This document shows, piece after piece, positions 16,951-26,013 of a stretch of DNA of 64,000 nt. Made by a program: the position numbers and the translations under genes. The stretch lies in NCBI RefSeq assembly GCF_002013895.1, contig NZ_MAFQ01000011.1, forward strand, positions 62,001 to 126,000, written 5' to 3'. Each line of letters begins with the position of its first letter. The stretch's first letter is position 1. The notes below the pieces were generated by a model. That model had not been told where the DNA came from. It did no database searches and saw nothing but the letters and a program-made list of their open reading frames with translations. Source of the stretch: Mycobacteroides franklinii. GTDB taxonomy: Bacteria; Actinomycetota; Actinomycetes; Mycobacteriales; Mycobacteriaceae.

Positions 16951-18636
16951 GTGGGAGAGATGAGTCGCGGGGCGGCATTGCGGTGGACGTTGTGTTTATC
17001 GGTGTGCGTCGGATGGCTTCTCGCCGCAGCACCTGCGGGCGCGGACGGACCCGAAGGCACCGTCGCTGTCGCGATGGACCTGTCCGACGACGGCACGCTG
17101 AATGTCACCGAGACCATTACGCCCGCGAAAGACCATGTGCTGCAACGGCACCTCCCCCTCGATATGCCGGTTGAGGGCACCAGGATTCAGCATTTTGAGG
17201 TCGGCGCCGTAGCCAGTACCGGTGACGGGACGGCCGCACTCGCCGGGAACGCGCTGACCATCACCGCCCGCGGACCGGCGACCGTCACATACACGGTTCG
17301 CGGCACTGTCGCCGATGCCGCCGATCATCAGCAGGTGGCGTGGCCGTTTGCCTCCGGCTGGGATTCGGGCCTGAAGGACGTCACCGCCTCGTTCGTTTCA
17401 CCGAGCACCAAACCCAGCTCCCCCACGTGCGCTCTCGGCGCGCCGGGTTCTCAAATACGTTGCACCGCAGCTCAGGTCGATCACACCGGGGTGGTCCGCG
17501 TCCAACAGGATGGCCTGCCGCCGCATGCAATCGTCACCTTCACCGTCATGGTTCCAGCCGGAACCGTCCCACCGAGCGCTACGTTCACCGCACTCCCCGG
17601 CGCTCAGGGCCCCTTCGCGCTGACAGGTCCGGCGACCGCGGCGCTGGCCGGTCTCGGCGTCATCGCGATCGCGTTGGCAGGATGGGTGCTTATCGCGCGC
17701 CGCCGGGACGCGCACGCCGCTGAGATCACTATTACCCCAACCGATCCGCTGGTTCACGACGACAGCGGATCTCGCTTCGCGGCGCCCGACGGGGTTCTTC
17801 CCGGGCAGGTGGGCACCGTCGTCGATCTGCACGTCGATGCCGTGGACCTCACCGCGACAGTCGTCGACCTGGCAGTGCGCGGATATCTGTGGATCGCCGA
17901 AACCACCGGCCCTGGCGCGCAGCCCGATTGGCAGATATCTCGCCGTGCCGCGGCGGACGGCCTCTTGACCGCCTATGAGACCCGGCTGCTGGGTGTACTG
18001 CTTCCCGACGACCGCCCGACAGTGCTCCTGTCCGGCCTCCAAGTACCGGGATCGCGACTGGATCTCAGCAGCATCACCGAGACGATGTATGCCGACGCGC
18101 AAATCAATCGATGGTTCCGCCGGGCACCTGAACACCTGGGCACCTTGACCCGCTACGGAATCGGCGTGCTGCTCGCCGGTCTCGTGGTCACCGCCGTGTT
18201 GGCACTGAGCATCGGCAACGCCATGATCGGCGTCGCGATGTGTGGAGTGGGCACCGTCTGCGCGCTGGCCGGCATGTTGCTTCCGGTCCGCACCGCACGT
18301 GGTCATCTGCTGGTGGCGCACGTGGCCGCGCTGCGCCGCTACCTGGGCGAGCTCAACCTTGACGGCTTGGGGGCCGCCGACCGCGAGATCGTACTGACCC
18401 GGGCCGCACCCTATGCCATCGTCCTCGGGCAGCTCGGCCCGTGGCTCCGGGCAATGGAAACGCTAGACAGTGCCGCCGACGGTTCACCCGGAATCGATTG
18501 GTACGACATCACTTCCGGCGACGCGGAACGCTCAGCAGACGCCGCCGACATCACGGCGAATCTGCCTGCCTTCCTCACCACACTCGACGGGGTGCTGGCG
18601 CGCAGCGCGCACCTACGAAATCTGCCGCACTGCTGA
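16951..18636 (+). CDS. DUF2207 domain membrane protein
   Basis: A 561-aa protein with a signal peptide ending near AAAPAGADG (about 32), an exported beta-rich domain (35-210), a membrane helix (about 226-248), a cytoplasmic part, then a pair of helices (about 395-445) and a C-terminal cytoplasmic region. This layout is that of DUF2207 (YciQ-like) proteins, whose function is not established. It diverges from the zinc metallopeptidase gene and ends 1 bp from the convergent tpiA stop. Confidence 0.75.
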   Translation: MGEMSRGAALRWTLCLSVCVGWLLAAAPAGADGPEGTVAVAMDLSDDGTLNVTETITPAKDHVLQRHLPLDMPVEGTRIQHFEVGAVASTGDGTAALAGNALTITARGPATVTYTVRGTVADAADHQQVAWPFASGWDSGLKDVTASFVSPSTKPSSPTCALGAPGSQIRCTAAQVDHTGVVRVQQDGLPPHAIVTFTVMVPAGTVPPSATFTALPGAQGPFALTGPATAALAGLGVIAIALAGWVLIARRRDAHAAEITITPTDPLVHDDSGSRFAAPDGVLPGQVGTVVDLHVDAVDLTATVVDLAVRGYLWIAETTGPGAQPDWQISRRAAADGLLTAYETRLLGVLLPDDRPTVLLSGLQVPGSRLDLSSITETMYADAQINRWFRRAPEHLGTLTRYGIGVLLAGLVVTAVLALSIGNAMIGVAMCGVGTVCALAGMLLPVRTARGHLLVAHVAALRRYLGELNLDGLGAADREIVLTRAAPYAIVLGQLGPWLRAMETLDSAADGSPGIDWYDITSGDAERSADAADITANLPAFLTTLDGVLARSAHLRNLPHC

Positions 18637-18637
18637 G

Positions 18638-19423
18638 CTACAGCAGCGGCCCGCCCGCGGCGATCGCGGACATCTGGGCGAACTGCTCACCGTCCAGCGA
18701 GGCACCGCCGACCAGCGCGCCGTCGACATCATCCTGCGAGACGATCTCGCCGACGTTCTTGGCATTGGCCGAGCCGCCGTACAGGACTCGCACGGATGCA
18801 GCCACATCGGCATTGGCGATCTGTGCCAGCTCCGCCCGGATCGCCGCGCACACTTCCTGGGCGTCGGCTGCGCTGGCCACCCGGCCGGTACCGATGGCCC
18901 ATACCGGCTCATAGGCAATCACAACCTGCGCGACCTGGTCCGCGCTCAGCCCCGCCAACGACCCGCGCAGTGAGTCCACGTTGTGTTGGACATGGTCTCC
19001 GGCTTCGCGGATATCGAGGGCTTCGCCGATGCACACGATCGGTGTCAGACCGTGCTTGAGCGCCGCGGCCGCTTTCGCGGCGACAAGCGCATCATCCTCG
19101 GCGTGGTACTGCCGACGCTCGGAATGCCCGACGACGACGTAGGTGACACCCAGCTTGGCCAGGAACGCACCGCTGATCTCACCGGTGTAAGCGCCCGAAT
19201 CGTGCACCGACAAGTCCTGCGCACCATAGGTAAGACGCAACTTGTCGCCGTCGACCAGGGTCTGCACGCTCCGAATGTCGGTGAACGGCGGAATGACCGT
19301 CACGTCCACCTTGTCGAAGTACTTATCCGGCAAGGAAAACGCGATCTTCTGGACCAGCGCGATGGCCTCGAAATGGTTGAGGTTCATCTTCCAGTTACCA
19401 GCGATCAGTGGCTTACGGCTCAT
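18638..19423 (-). CDS. tpiA: triosephosphate isomerase
   Basis: Interconverts dihydroxyacetone phosphate and glyceraldehyde 3-phosphate. The 261-aa TIM barrel has GNWKMNLN with the catalytic Lys (about 11-18), VGHSERRQYH with the catalytic His (about 100) and YEPVWAIGTGR with the catalytic Glu (about 172). Third gene of gap-pgk-tpiA, 11 nt after pgk. Confidence 0.96.
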   Translation of the reverse strand: MSRKPLIAGNWKMNLNHFEAIALVQKIAFSLPDKYFDKVDVTVIPPFTDIRSVQTLVDGDKLRLTYGAQDLSVHDSGAYTGEISGAFLAKLGVTYVVVGHSERRQYHAEDDALVAAKAAAALKHGLTPIVCIGEALDIREAGDHVQHNVDSLRGSLAGLSADQVAQVVIAYEPVWAIGTGRVASAADAQEVCAAIRAELAQIANADVAASVRVLYGGSANAKNVGEIVSQDDVDGALVGGASLDGEQFAQMSAIAAGGPLL

Positions 19424-19434
19424 ACGGAGCTCCT

Positions 19435-20673
19435 CTAGCTTTCGAGTACTTCGATACCCGGAAGCGCTTTGCCCTCAAGGTATTCCAAGGATGCGCCGCC
19501 ACCGGTGGAGATATGGGAGAAGCCGTCGTCCGGCAGGTCCAGCGCGCGCACCGCGGCGGCCGAATCTCCGCCGCCCACCACGCTGAAGGCACCCTTCTCG
19601 GTGGCCGCGATGATCGCCTCGGCGACGCCCCGAGTGCCCGCGGCGAATGCCGGGAACTCGAACACGCCCATGGGGCCGTTCCAGAAGATGGTCTTGGCAT
19701 TGGACAACACCGCAGCAAATCGTTTGACCGACTCCGGCCCGATGTCCAGGCCCATCTTGCCGTCCGGAATCGCATCGGCAGAAACGATTTCCGAAGGCGA
19801 ATCAGCAGCGAACGCGTCGGCAGCCACAATGTCCATCGGCAAATGGATGACGTCGGCGTACCTGTCCAGAAGGTCGCGGCAGGTCTCGATCTGTTCGGGC
19901 TGCACCAGCGACTTGCCCACCGGCAGCCCTTGTGCGGCCAGGAACGTGAAACACATGCCGCCACCGATCACCAGACTGTCGGCCTTGGTGGCCAACGATT
20001 CGATGACAGCCAGCTTGTCGGAGACCTTCGACCCGCCGAGGACCACCGCATACGGCCGCTCGGTACTGGCCGTGAGCACCCGCAGAACTTCCACCTCGGC
20101 GGCCACCAGGCCGCCGGCGTAATGCGGCAGTAAGGTCGCCACGTCGTACACGGATGCCTGCTTGCGGTGCACCACCCCGAAACCGTCGGACACGAACGCG
20201 CCGCCGGTGCCGGTCGGACCACTGACCAACTCGGCCAGTTCCTGTGCAAGCGCCAGCCGCTGCGCGTCGTCCTTACTGGTCTCGCGAGGATCGAAGCGGA
20301 TGTTCTCCAACAGCAGCACATCACCGTCGGTCAGACCTTCGGCTCGCGCCAGCGCATCGGTCCCGACGACATCGCCGGCCACCTGCACGTGCTGACCCAG
20401 CAGTTCACCCAGCGCGGCCCCGACCGGAGCCAGGGACAGCTTCGGGTCCGGCTTGCCGTCCGGGCGGCCCAGGTGCGCGGTCACGATGACCTTGGCCCCG
20501 GCACCCGCGAGTGCGCGGATGGTCGGGACCGAGGCCACGATGCGGCCGGGGTCAGAAATATGGGCGATGTTGCCGTCCAGGTACTCGAGCGGGACGTTCA
20601 GGTCCGACCGGACCAGCACGCCCTTGCCCGAAACTCCCTCTGCCAGCAGGTCGTTGAGCGACTTGATGCCCAT
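19435..20673 (-). CDS. pgk: phosphoglycerate kinase
   Basis: Makes ATP from 1,3-bisphosphoglycerate and ADP. The 412-aa protein has the N-terminal VLVRSDLNVPL and TAHLGRPDG substrate motifs, VLGGSKVSDKL at the hinge, and the nucleotide-site motifs WNGPMGVFE and GGGDSAAAV near the C-terminus. It begins 4 nt after the gap stop, so gap and pgk are co-transcribed. Confidence 0.96.
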   Translation of the reverse strand: MGIKSLNDLLAEGVSGKGVLVRSDLNVPLEYLDGNIAHISDPGRIVASVPTIRALAGAGAKVIVTAHLGRPDGKPDPKLSLAPVGAALGELLGQHVQVAGDVVGTDALARAEGLTDGDVLLLENIRFDPRETSKDDAQRLALAQELAELVSGPTGTGGAFVSDGFGVVHRKQASVYDVATLLPHYAGGLVAAEVEVLRVLTASTERPYAVVLGGSKVSDKLAVIESLATKADSLVIGGGMCFTFLAAQGLPVGKSLVQPEQIETCRDLLDRYADVIHLPMDIVAADAFAADSPSEIVSADAIPDGKMGLDIGPESVKRFAAVLSNAKTIFWNGPMGVFEFPAFAAGTRGVAEAIIAATEKGAFSVVGGGDSAAAVRALDLPDDGFSHISTGGGASLEYLEGKALPGIEVLES

Positions 20674-20677
20674 GCGG

Positions 20678-21700
20678 CTACAGCGACTTGCCGACCAGGC
20701 CGACCAGGTCGACGAGGCGGTTCGAGTAACCCCACTCGTTGTCGTACCAGGAAACCACCTTGGCCTGGTTGTCGATGACTTTGGTCAGGCCCGCGTCGAA
20801 GATCGAGCTGTGCGGGTCGGTGACGATATCCGAGGACACGATCGGCGCGTCGTAGTACTTCAGGATGCCCTTGAGCTTGCCCTCCGCGGCGGCCTTCATG
20901 GCGGCGTTGATCTCGTCGGCACTGGCTGCCTTGGCGAGTTCGACGGTGAGGTCGGTGGCGGATCCGGTTGGGATCGGGACGCGCAGGGCGTAGCCGTCGA
21001 GCTTGCCCTTGAGTTCGGGCAGCACCAGGCCGATGGCCTTGGCAGCACCGGTCGAGGTCGGCACGATGTTCAGGGCCGCGGCGCGGGCGCGACGCAGGTC
21101 GCCGTGCGGGCCGTCCTGCAGGTTCTGGTCCTGGGTGTAGGCGTGGATGGTGGTCATCAGGCCCTTGACGATGCCGAACTCGTCGTTGAGCACCTTGGCC
21201 AGCGGTCCGAGGCAGTTCGTGGTGCACGAGGCGTTGGAGATGATGTTCTGGCTGCCGTCGTACTTGTCGTCGTTGACGCCCAGCACGATGGTGATGTCTT
21301 CGTCGCTGGCCGGCGCGGAGATGATGACCTTCTTGGCCCCCGCATCCAGGTGGCCCTGCGCCTTGTCACGCTTGGTGAAAATGCCGGTCGATTCGACGAC
21401 GACGTCAACACCCAGGTCGCCCCAGGGCAGTGCCGCCGGGCCCTCGCGGACCTCCAGGGCCTTGATCTTGTGGTCGCCGACAACGATGGTGTCGTCACCC
21501 TCCAGGCTGACGTCATAAGGCAGCCGGCCCAGGATGGAGTCAAACTTCAGCAGGTGGGCCAGGGTGGCGTTATCGGTCAGGTCGTTGACCGCGACGATCT
21601 CGATGTCGGTGTTGATCCCTTGAGCCTTCTGCGCGTCCAGTGCCCGAAAGAAGTTCCGGCCGATCCGGCCAAACCCGTTTACGCCTACCCGGACAGTCAC
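20678..21700 (-). CDS. gap: glyceraldehyde-3-phosphate dehydrogenase (type I)
   Basis: Oxidises glyceraldehyde 3-phosphate to 1,3-bisphosphoglycerate with NAD+. The 340-aa protein has the Rossmann start GVNGFGRIGRN and the catalytic block SNASCTTNCLGP (Cys at about 160). The GTG at 21700 is chosen because GAGGGAG precedes it at correct spacing and the protein then begins VTVRVGVNGFG, as in its relatives. First gene of gap-pgk-tpiA. Confidence 0.96.
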   Translation of the reverse strand: MTVRVGVNGFGRIGRNFFRALDAQKAQGINTDIEIVAVNDLTDNATLAHLLKFDSILGRLPYDVSLEGDDTIVVGDHKIKALEVREGPAALPWGDLGVDVVVESTGIFTKRDKAQGHLDAGAKKVIISAPASDEDITIVLGVNDDKYDGSQNIISNASCTTNCLGPLAKVLNDEFGIVKGLMTTIHAYTQDQNLQDGPHGDLRRARAAALNIVPTSTGAAKAIGLVLPELKGKLDGYALRVPIPTGSATDLTVELAKAASADEINAAMKAAAEGKLKGILKYYDAPIVSSDIVTDPHSSIFDAGLTKVIDNQAKVVSWYDNEWGYSNRLVDLVGLVGKSL

Positions 21701-21756
21701 GTAGCGCTCCCTCTTTGTCGGTGTGAGATGTGGTGTACCCGTTATCGGCACTCACA

Positions 21757-23094
21757 TTAGCCCAGGGGGTGTGCCATTTCGTCCCGGCCCAGTCGCGCGA
21801 CCATGTGGGCGAGGACCGCCAACACCAGAGGCGCGGCTCCAGCGATGAAGAACACTGTCGTGTTGCCGATGACATGTGCCACGGGAACCACCAGCGCGAA
21901 GGACGCGGGCAGACCGACCAGGGACACGAAGAAGTCCATGCTGGCGGCACGACCCAGCATCTCCTCGGGCACCCGGCGCTGCATCAACGTGCCCCAGATG
22001 ACGTTGGCCGACTGCATGGTGCCGCCCACGATGATCATGGCGGCGGCAATCATCCAGACATGTCCGGTGAATCCGATGAACACCAGGGGTAACGAGCCGG
22101 CTCCCCACATCAGGATCATCACCGTCAGGTATCGGCGGGCCAGCGGCAGCGACGACACGATGAACGAACCGACCGCCCCCGCGAGACCGAACAGCGCCAG
22201 CACCGTGGCATGGGTGCCGGGGTCACCGCCGTGATCACGGATGACGAACGGCAGCAGGATCTCGATGGGACCGACGACCACCAGCACATAGCCGATCGCG
22301 AACAGCAGTGTGGCGAAGAACCAGGTGGTGTTCACCATGTATCGGAACCCCTCTGCCAAATCGGCGAGGGCCCGGCGCAACGGATGCTGGCGCACATCCG
22401 CCGACGCCGGTGGCTCGTGCTTCTGCCGAACCAGCAGCAGACAGCACAGTCCCGCGGCGACGAGCATTCCCTCCAGCAGAAATGCCCCACCCGGCGACCA
22501 CACGCTGACGATGGCCGCACTGACCGCGGGCCCGGCGGCCAACTGCATCACCGGCCGCAGAACACCTTCAATGCCGTTGGCGGCCAACAATTCCTCGGAG
22601 GGAAGCAAGCTCGGCAGCAACGCGGTGTAGGCCGGGATGTAGAAGCCCTCGGCGATACCGAACAACAGCGAGTTGAGAGCCAGATGCCAGATGTGCGCCA
22701 CGCCGGTCAGGGCGAGCGTCGCGGTGGTGAACATCAGCGCGGTCTGCATGGCCAGTGAGCACCGCATCACCCACAGCTTGGGCAGGCGATCGGCCGCCAC
22801 ACCCGCGGGCAGCACGCTGATCAGCAGGCCCACGCTGAACGTGGTCCCGACAACAGCCACCTGCGCCGGCCCCAATCCCATTCGGATGACCTGCCAGACG
22901 AGCGCGACCGTCCACATTCCGTTGCCGAGCAGCGTGACCGCCAGGCCCAGCGTCAACAGTCGGTAATCACGGTGCCGCATGGGGCGCAACGCGCGCGGGA
23001 GCCGAGACGTCTGATGGTGTGGCTCCTCGCCCGAAGAGCCCTCGGGGGTTTCCCCAAGGACCCCTTCAGTTTTCAACTGCTTGGCGGAGCCCAT
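21757..23094 (-). CDS. MFS exporter of the DHA3 (Tap/EntS-like) type
   Basis: A 445-aa transporter with about twelve helices and the loop motif GVAADRLPKLWV after helix 2, typical of proton-driven DHA3 exporters such as Tap (drugs) and EntS (siderophores). The cytoplasmic N-terminus is about 45 residues. ATG 23094 is preferred over the TTG one codon before, since TACGCT lies 6 nt upstream. It is followed by gap after 56 bp. Substrate unknown; drug export is possible. Confidence 0.82.
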   Translation of the reverse strand: MGSAKQLKTEGVLGETPEGSSGEEPHHQTSRLPRALRPMRHRDYRLLTLGLAVTLLGNGMWTVALVWQVIRMGLGPAQVAVVGTTFSVGLLISVLPAGVAADRLPKLWVMRCSLAMQTALMFTTATLALTGVAHIWHLALNSLLFGIAEGFYIPAYTALLPSLLPSEELLAANGIEGVLRPVMQLAAGPAVSAAIVSVWSPGGAFLLEGMLVAAGLCCLLLVRQKHEPPASADVRQHPLRRALADLAEGFRYMVNTTWFFATLLFAIGYVLVVVGPIEILLPFVIRDHGGDPGTHATVLALFGLAGAVGSFIVSSLPLARRYLTVMILMWGAGSLPLVFIGFTGHVWMIAAAMIIVGGTMQSANVIWGTLMQRRVPEEMLGRAASMDFFVSLVGLPASFALVVPVAHVIGNTTVFFIAGAAPLVLAVLAHMVARLGRDEMAHPLG

Positions 23095-23100
23095 CAACCC

Positions 23101-23106
23101 AGCGTA
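23101..23106 (-). promoter_or_regulatory. -10 box of leaderless MFS-gene promoter
   Basis: TACGCT on the minus strand sits 6 nt before ATG 23094. Confidence 0.5.
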
Positions 23107-23147
23107 CGAAAGCGCTCCGACAATTCGCCAATAGTTTTAGTTGCCGC

Positions 23148-24146
23148 TCACGCATCGGTGCCCTGGTCGTGCAGGGCGAGCTGGTCGACATCATGCGAAT
23201 CGCTACCCACCAGGTCGGCGATCAACCCGGCGTCCGACAGATCCATCGGCTCGGAGAACTTCCAGTCGTGGTGCGCCACCTCGTTCAACCGCTTGATCAG
23301 GTGGTGGTCGGTCACCTCGATGGCAAGTTCGCGTCGATGGTCGAAACTGCCTGGGGAGAAGTTGATCGAACCCACCACCGCCCGCTCGTGATCGGCGAGG
23401 ATCATCTTGGCGTGCAGTTTCATGTGCTTGAGGCGGTGGATCTTGATGCCCACATCGTCAAGGATCCGCATCCCACTGACGCCCTCGAGTAGCTTTCCCG
23501 ACTTCAGGTGATGCGCCGCGCGCGCCATGACATGCACCTTCACCCCGCGATGCGCGGCCCGCACTAGGCGCTCGATAATCACCGGGTCCTGGTAACGCTC
23601 GTTCTGCAGGAACAACGTGTGCTTGGCGCTGTCGATGAAATCCGCGATGCGATGCCTGCCGTTGAACGGGCACCAAATCAGGTGCGCCCCGGCGCCCGGA
23701 TCGAAATCCTCACGCGCCCAATCGGCTTCGAAGCAGTCGACGATCTCCGCGACCTCGTAGGCGCTGGGCGTGACGACGGCGTAGTCGCGGGTGACGGTGA
23801 AGTTCTCCTCGGTCCAGTTCAGTGATTCGACGAAAGCATGCTCATCGTCCACGACCATCGATTTCTCGTGCGTCAGATCGAAGGCGGGATTGCTCTCGCG
23901 CACATCGATACCGAACTGCTGCAACATATCCCGGGCGGCGTCATTGTCCGTCTCGCCGTCGCGGCGTTCCGGATTGAGCATCACCTTCACATCAACACCG
24001 CGCCGGTGGGCCGCGACCACCGCGTCCAACAACGGCAGATGACTGAAGGCGAACATCTTGATGCGCACCGACCGGGTGGAGGCGTGGATCGCGTCGAGAA
24101 CCGGCTTCGCGGAGTCGTCAGGCAGGATGATCAGCGAACGTGTCAC
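23148..24146 (-). CDS. phospholipase D-like (HKD) protein
   Basis: A 332-aa protein with two HKD half-sites, HEKSMVVD (about 93) followed by ESLNWTEEN, and HAKMILAD (about 240) followed by GSINFSPGS. This is the pattern of PLD-superfamily phosphodiesterases, including cardiolipin synthases and endonucleases. It has no signal peptide or membrane helix, so it should be cytosolic or peripheral. Its GTG overlaps the stop of the ABC exporter (GTGA), which suggests a joint role, perhaps in lipid handling; that is inference. Confidence 0.83.
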   Translation of the reverse strand: MTRSLIILPDDSAKPVLDAIHASTRSVRIKMFAFSHLPLLDAVVAAHRRGVDVKVMLNPERRDGETDNDAARDMLQQFGIDVRESNPAFDLTHEKSMVVDDEHAFVESLNWTEENFTVTRDYAVVTPSAYEVAEIVDCFEADWAREDFDPGAGAHLIWCPFNGRHRIADFIDSAKHTLFLQNERYQDPVIIERLVRAAHRGVKVHVMARAAHHLKSGKLLEGVSGMRILDDVGIKIHRLKHMKLHAKMILADHERAVVGSINFSPGSFDHRRELAIEVTDHHLIKRLNEVAHHDWKFSEPMDLSDAGLIADLVGSDSHDVDQLALHDQGTDA

Positions 24147-25918
24147 GGCGTTTCGTCCTCGTATTGGATGCGATGCAGGTCAGCGTATCTGCCTCCCGCG
24201 GTCAGCAGGTCCTTATGCGTGCCCTGCTCCACGACACGCCCCTCCTCCAATACGACGATCTTGTCCGCCTCGCGAATCGTACTGAGGCGGTGGGCGATCG
24301 TGATCACCGTGCGGTCTCGCATCAACCGTTGTAGCGCGGACATGACCAGGCGCTCGGACTCCGCGTCGAGCGCGGCGGTCGGTTCGTCGAGGATGAGGAT
24401 CGGACTGTCACGGATCAGTGCCCGGGCGATACCGATGCGCTGCCGCTGACCGCCCGAGAGGGTAAGTCCGCGCTCCCCGACCGGGCTGTCATAGCCTTGC
24501 GCCATCTCCGAAATGAACTCGTGTGCGTTGGCCAGCTTGGCCATCTCGACGACCTCTTCGTGATCTGCGTCGGGCCGGCCGAAGGCAATGTTGTCGCGGA
24601 TGGTCCCGCGGAACAGCACCGTGTCCTGCAGTACGTAGGCGATGTGGCGGCGAAGTTCATGAAGCTTGTAGTCGCGCAAGTCGACACCGTCGATCCGCAC
24701 AGTGCCCATGCTCGGGTCGTAGAAACGGGGAATCAGACTGACCAGACTGGATTTTCCGCTTCCGGTATGTCCGACGACGCCGACCAGCTGGCCGGGTTCC
24801 ACTTCGAAGGTCACGTCACGCAACACCGGGGTCGCACTGTCGTAGCTGAATGCCACGCGCTCGAAACTGAGCGCGCCTCTGATACGCCCCGGATCGACCG
24901 CGTCGGCCTTCTCCTCGATTGCCGTCTCCGCGTTGAGGAGGGCATTGACGCGGTCAACCCCGACCGACGCCATGGCGATGGTGTTGGTGAGCTTGGCCAG
25001 GTCCTGCACGGGTTTGAAGAACGACGTCAGATAGGCGATGAACACCGTCAGTGTCCCCGCGGTCATCACCCCTGCCAGGATCAGAGCGGATCCCCGCCAC
25101 AGCACCAGTGCGGTGCAGGCGGCCACCACGACGGCGACAATGGGCGACACCACCGACTTCACCCGTCGCGCGTTCAGCGCCGCATTCACCGCCTGCTGGC
25201 CGACGATGGCCAGCTGACGCTCCTGAAGTTCTTCCCTATCGAATGCCTTGACAACGCGGATGGACTGCAAGCCTTCCTCGGCAACCGCCACAATGTCCGA
25301 TTCCCGTTGACGCACTTCATGAGTGGCTGCCTTGACGGACTTGCGGATGCGAGACACGAACAACAACAGCAGCGGCGCGACCGCGAGTGCGACGAGGGTG
25401 AAATCCCACTGCAGCCACAGCATCAGGACCAACATTCCGGCGATGGTCAGCAGGTCCGTCGCGATGCCGAGCGTGGAGGCCGAGGCGAAGTCCTGGATGG
25501 TGTCGACATCATCGGTGAGGGTGCTCAGGATGGGTCCGACGCGGTGGGTGTCGAAGTAGTTCAGCGACAGCTGCTGCAGGTGGTGGTATGCCCGGGTCCG
25601 CAGGTCGTTACCGATGCGCTGTCCGACGGTCTCGGTCAGATAGTTGGCCGCGTATGTCGCGATCGCGGCCACCACGGCAATGGCGACCAACATGATCGCG
25701 GCCAGCCCGGCGACGTGCATCCGTCCCTCGCCGCCGAGCATCGGCTGCAGGAGGCCGTGCAACCAACCCGGCAGCGGGTGGTTCCCGACCACGCTGTCGA
25801 GCACAACCTTCAGTGGCCAGGGAGCCGCCAAGCCCACGGCGATCTGCACCACCAGAACGGCGAAAATCCAGGCAATCAGCCTTCGATAGGGCCGGATCAG
25901 TTCCAGGATCAATCTCAT
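24143..25918 (-). CDS. ABC-type multidrug/lipid exporter, fused membrane and ATPase domains
   Basis: A 591-aa half-transporter of the MsbA/MdlB type. Six membrane helices (about 1-310) are followed by an ATPase domain with Walker A GHTGSGKSSL (about 382), signature LTLSGGQRQR (about 487) and Walker B ILILDEPTAALD. It should work as a homodimer, since no partner half-transporter is adjacent. ATG 25918 is preferred; a possible -10 TACTGT at 25965-25970 would place the transcript start inside the longer frame that begins at 25966. Substrate unknown. Confidence 0.88.
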   Translation of the reverse strand: MRLILELIRPYRRLIAWIFAVLVVQIAVGLAAPWPLKVVLDSVVGNHPLPGWLHGLLQPMLGGEGRMHVAGLAAIMLVAIAVVAAIATYAANYLTETVGQRIGNDLRTRAYHHLQQLSLNYFDTHRVGPILSTLTDDVDTIQDFASASTLGIATDLLTIAGMLVLMLWLQWDFTLVALAVAPLLLLFVSRIRKSVKAATHEVRQRESDIVAVAEEGLQSIRVVKAFDREELQERQLAIVGQQAVNAALNARRVKSVVSPIVAVVVAACTALVLWRGSALILAGVMTAGTLTVFIAYLTSFFKPVQDLAKLTNTIAMASVGVDRVNALLNAETAIEEKADAVDPGRIRGALSFERVAFSYDSATPVLRDVTFEVEPGQLVGVVGHTGSGKSSLVSLIPRFYDPSMGTVRIDGVDLRDYKLHELRRHIAYVLQDTVLFRGTIRDNIAFGRPDADHEEVVEMAKLANAHEFISEMAQGYDSPVGERGLTLSGGQRQRIGIARALIRDSPILILDEPTAALDAESERLVMSALQRLMRDRTVITIAHRLSTIREADKIVVLEEGRVVEQGTHKDLLTAGGRYADLHRIQYEDETP

Positions 25919-26013
25919 CGCGACCGTTGCCTCGTCCCGGGTTTGGCGACCGTTTCGTCGCCACACAGTACAAGATCACGACAGCGCCCGAGGGACACCG
26001 AAAAAACAAGCAG

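Noticed and set aside
20453..21760. Plus-strand ORF of 435 codons over gap
   Set aside because: Antisense to an intact GAPDH with all catalytic motifs.
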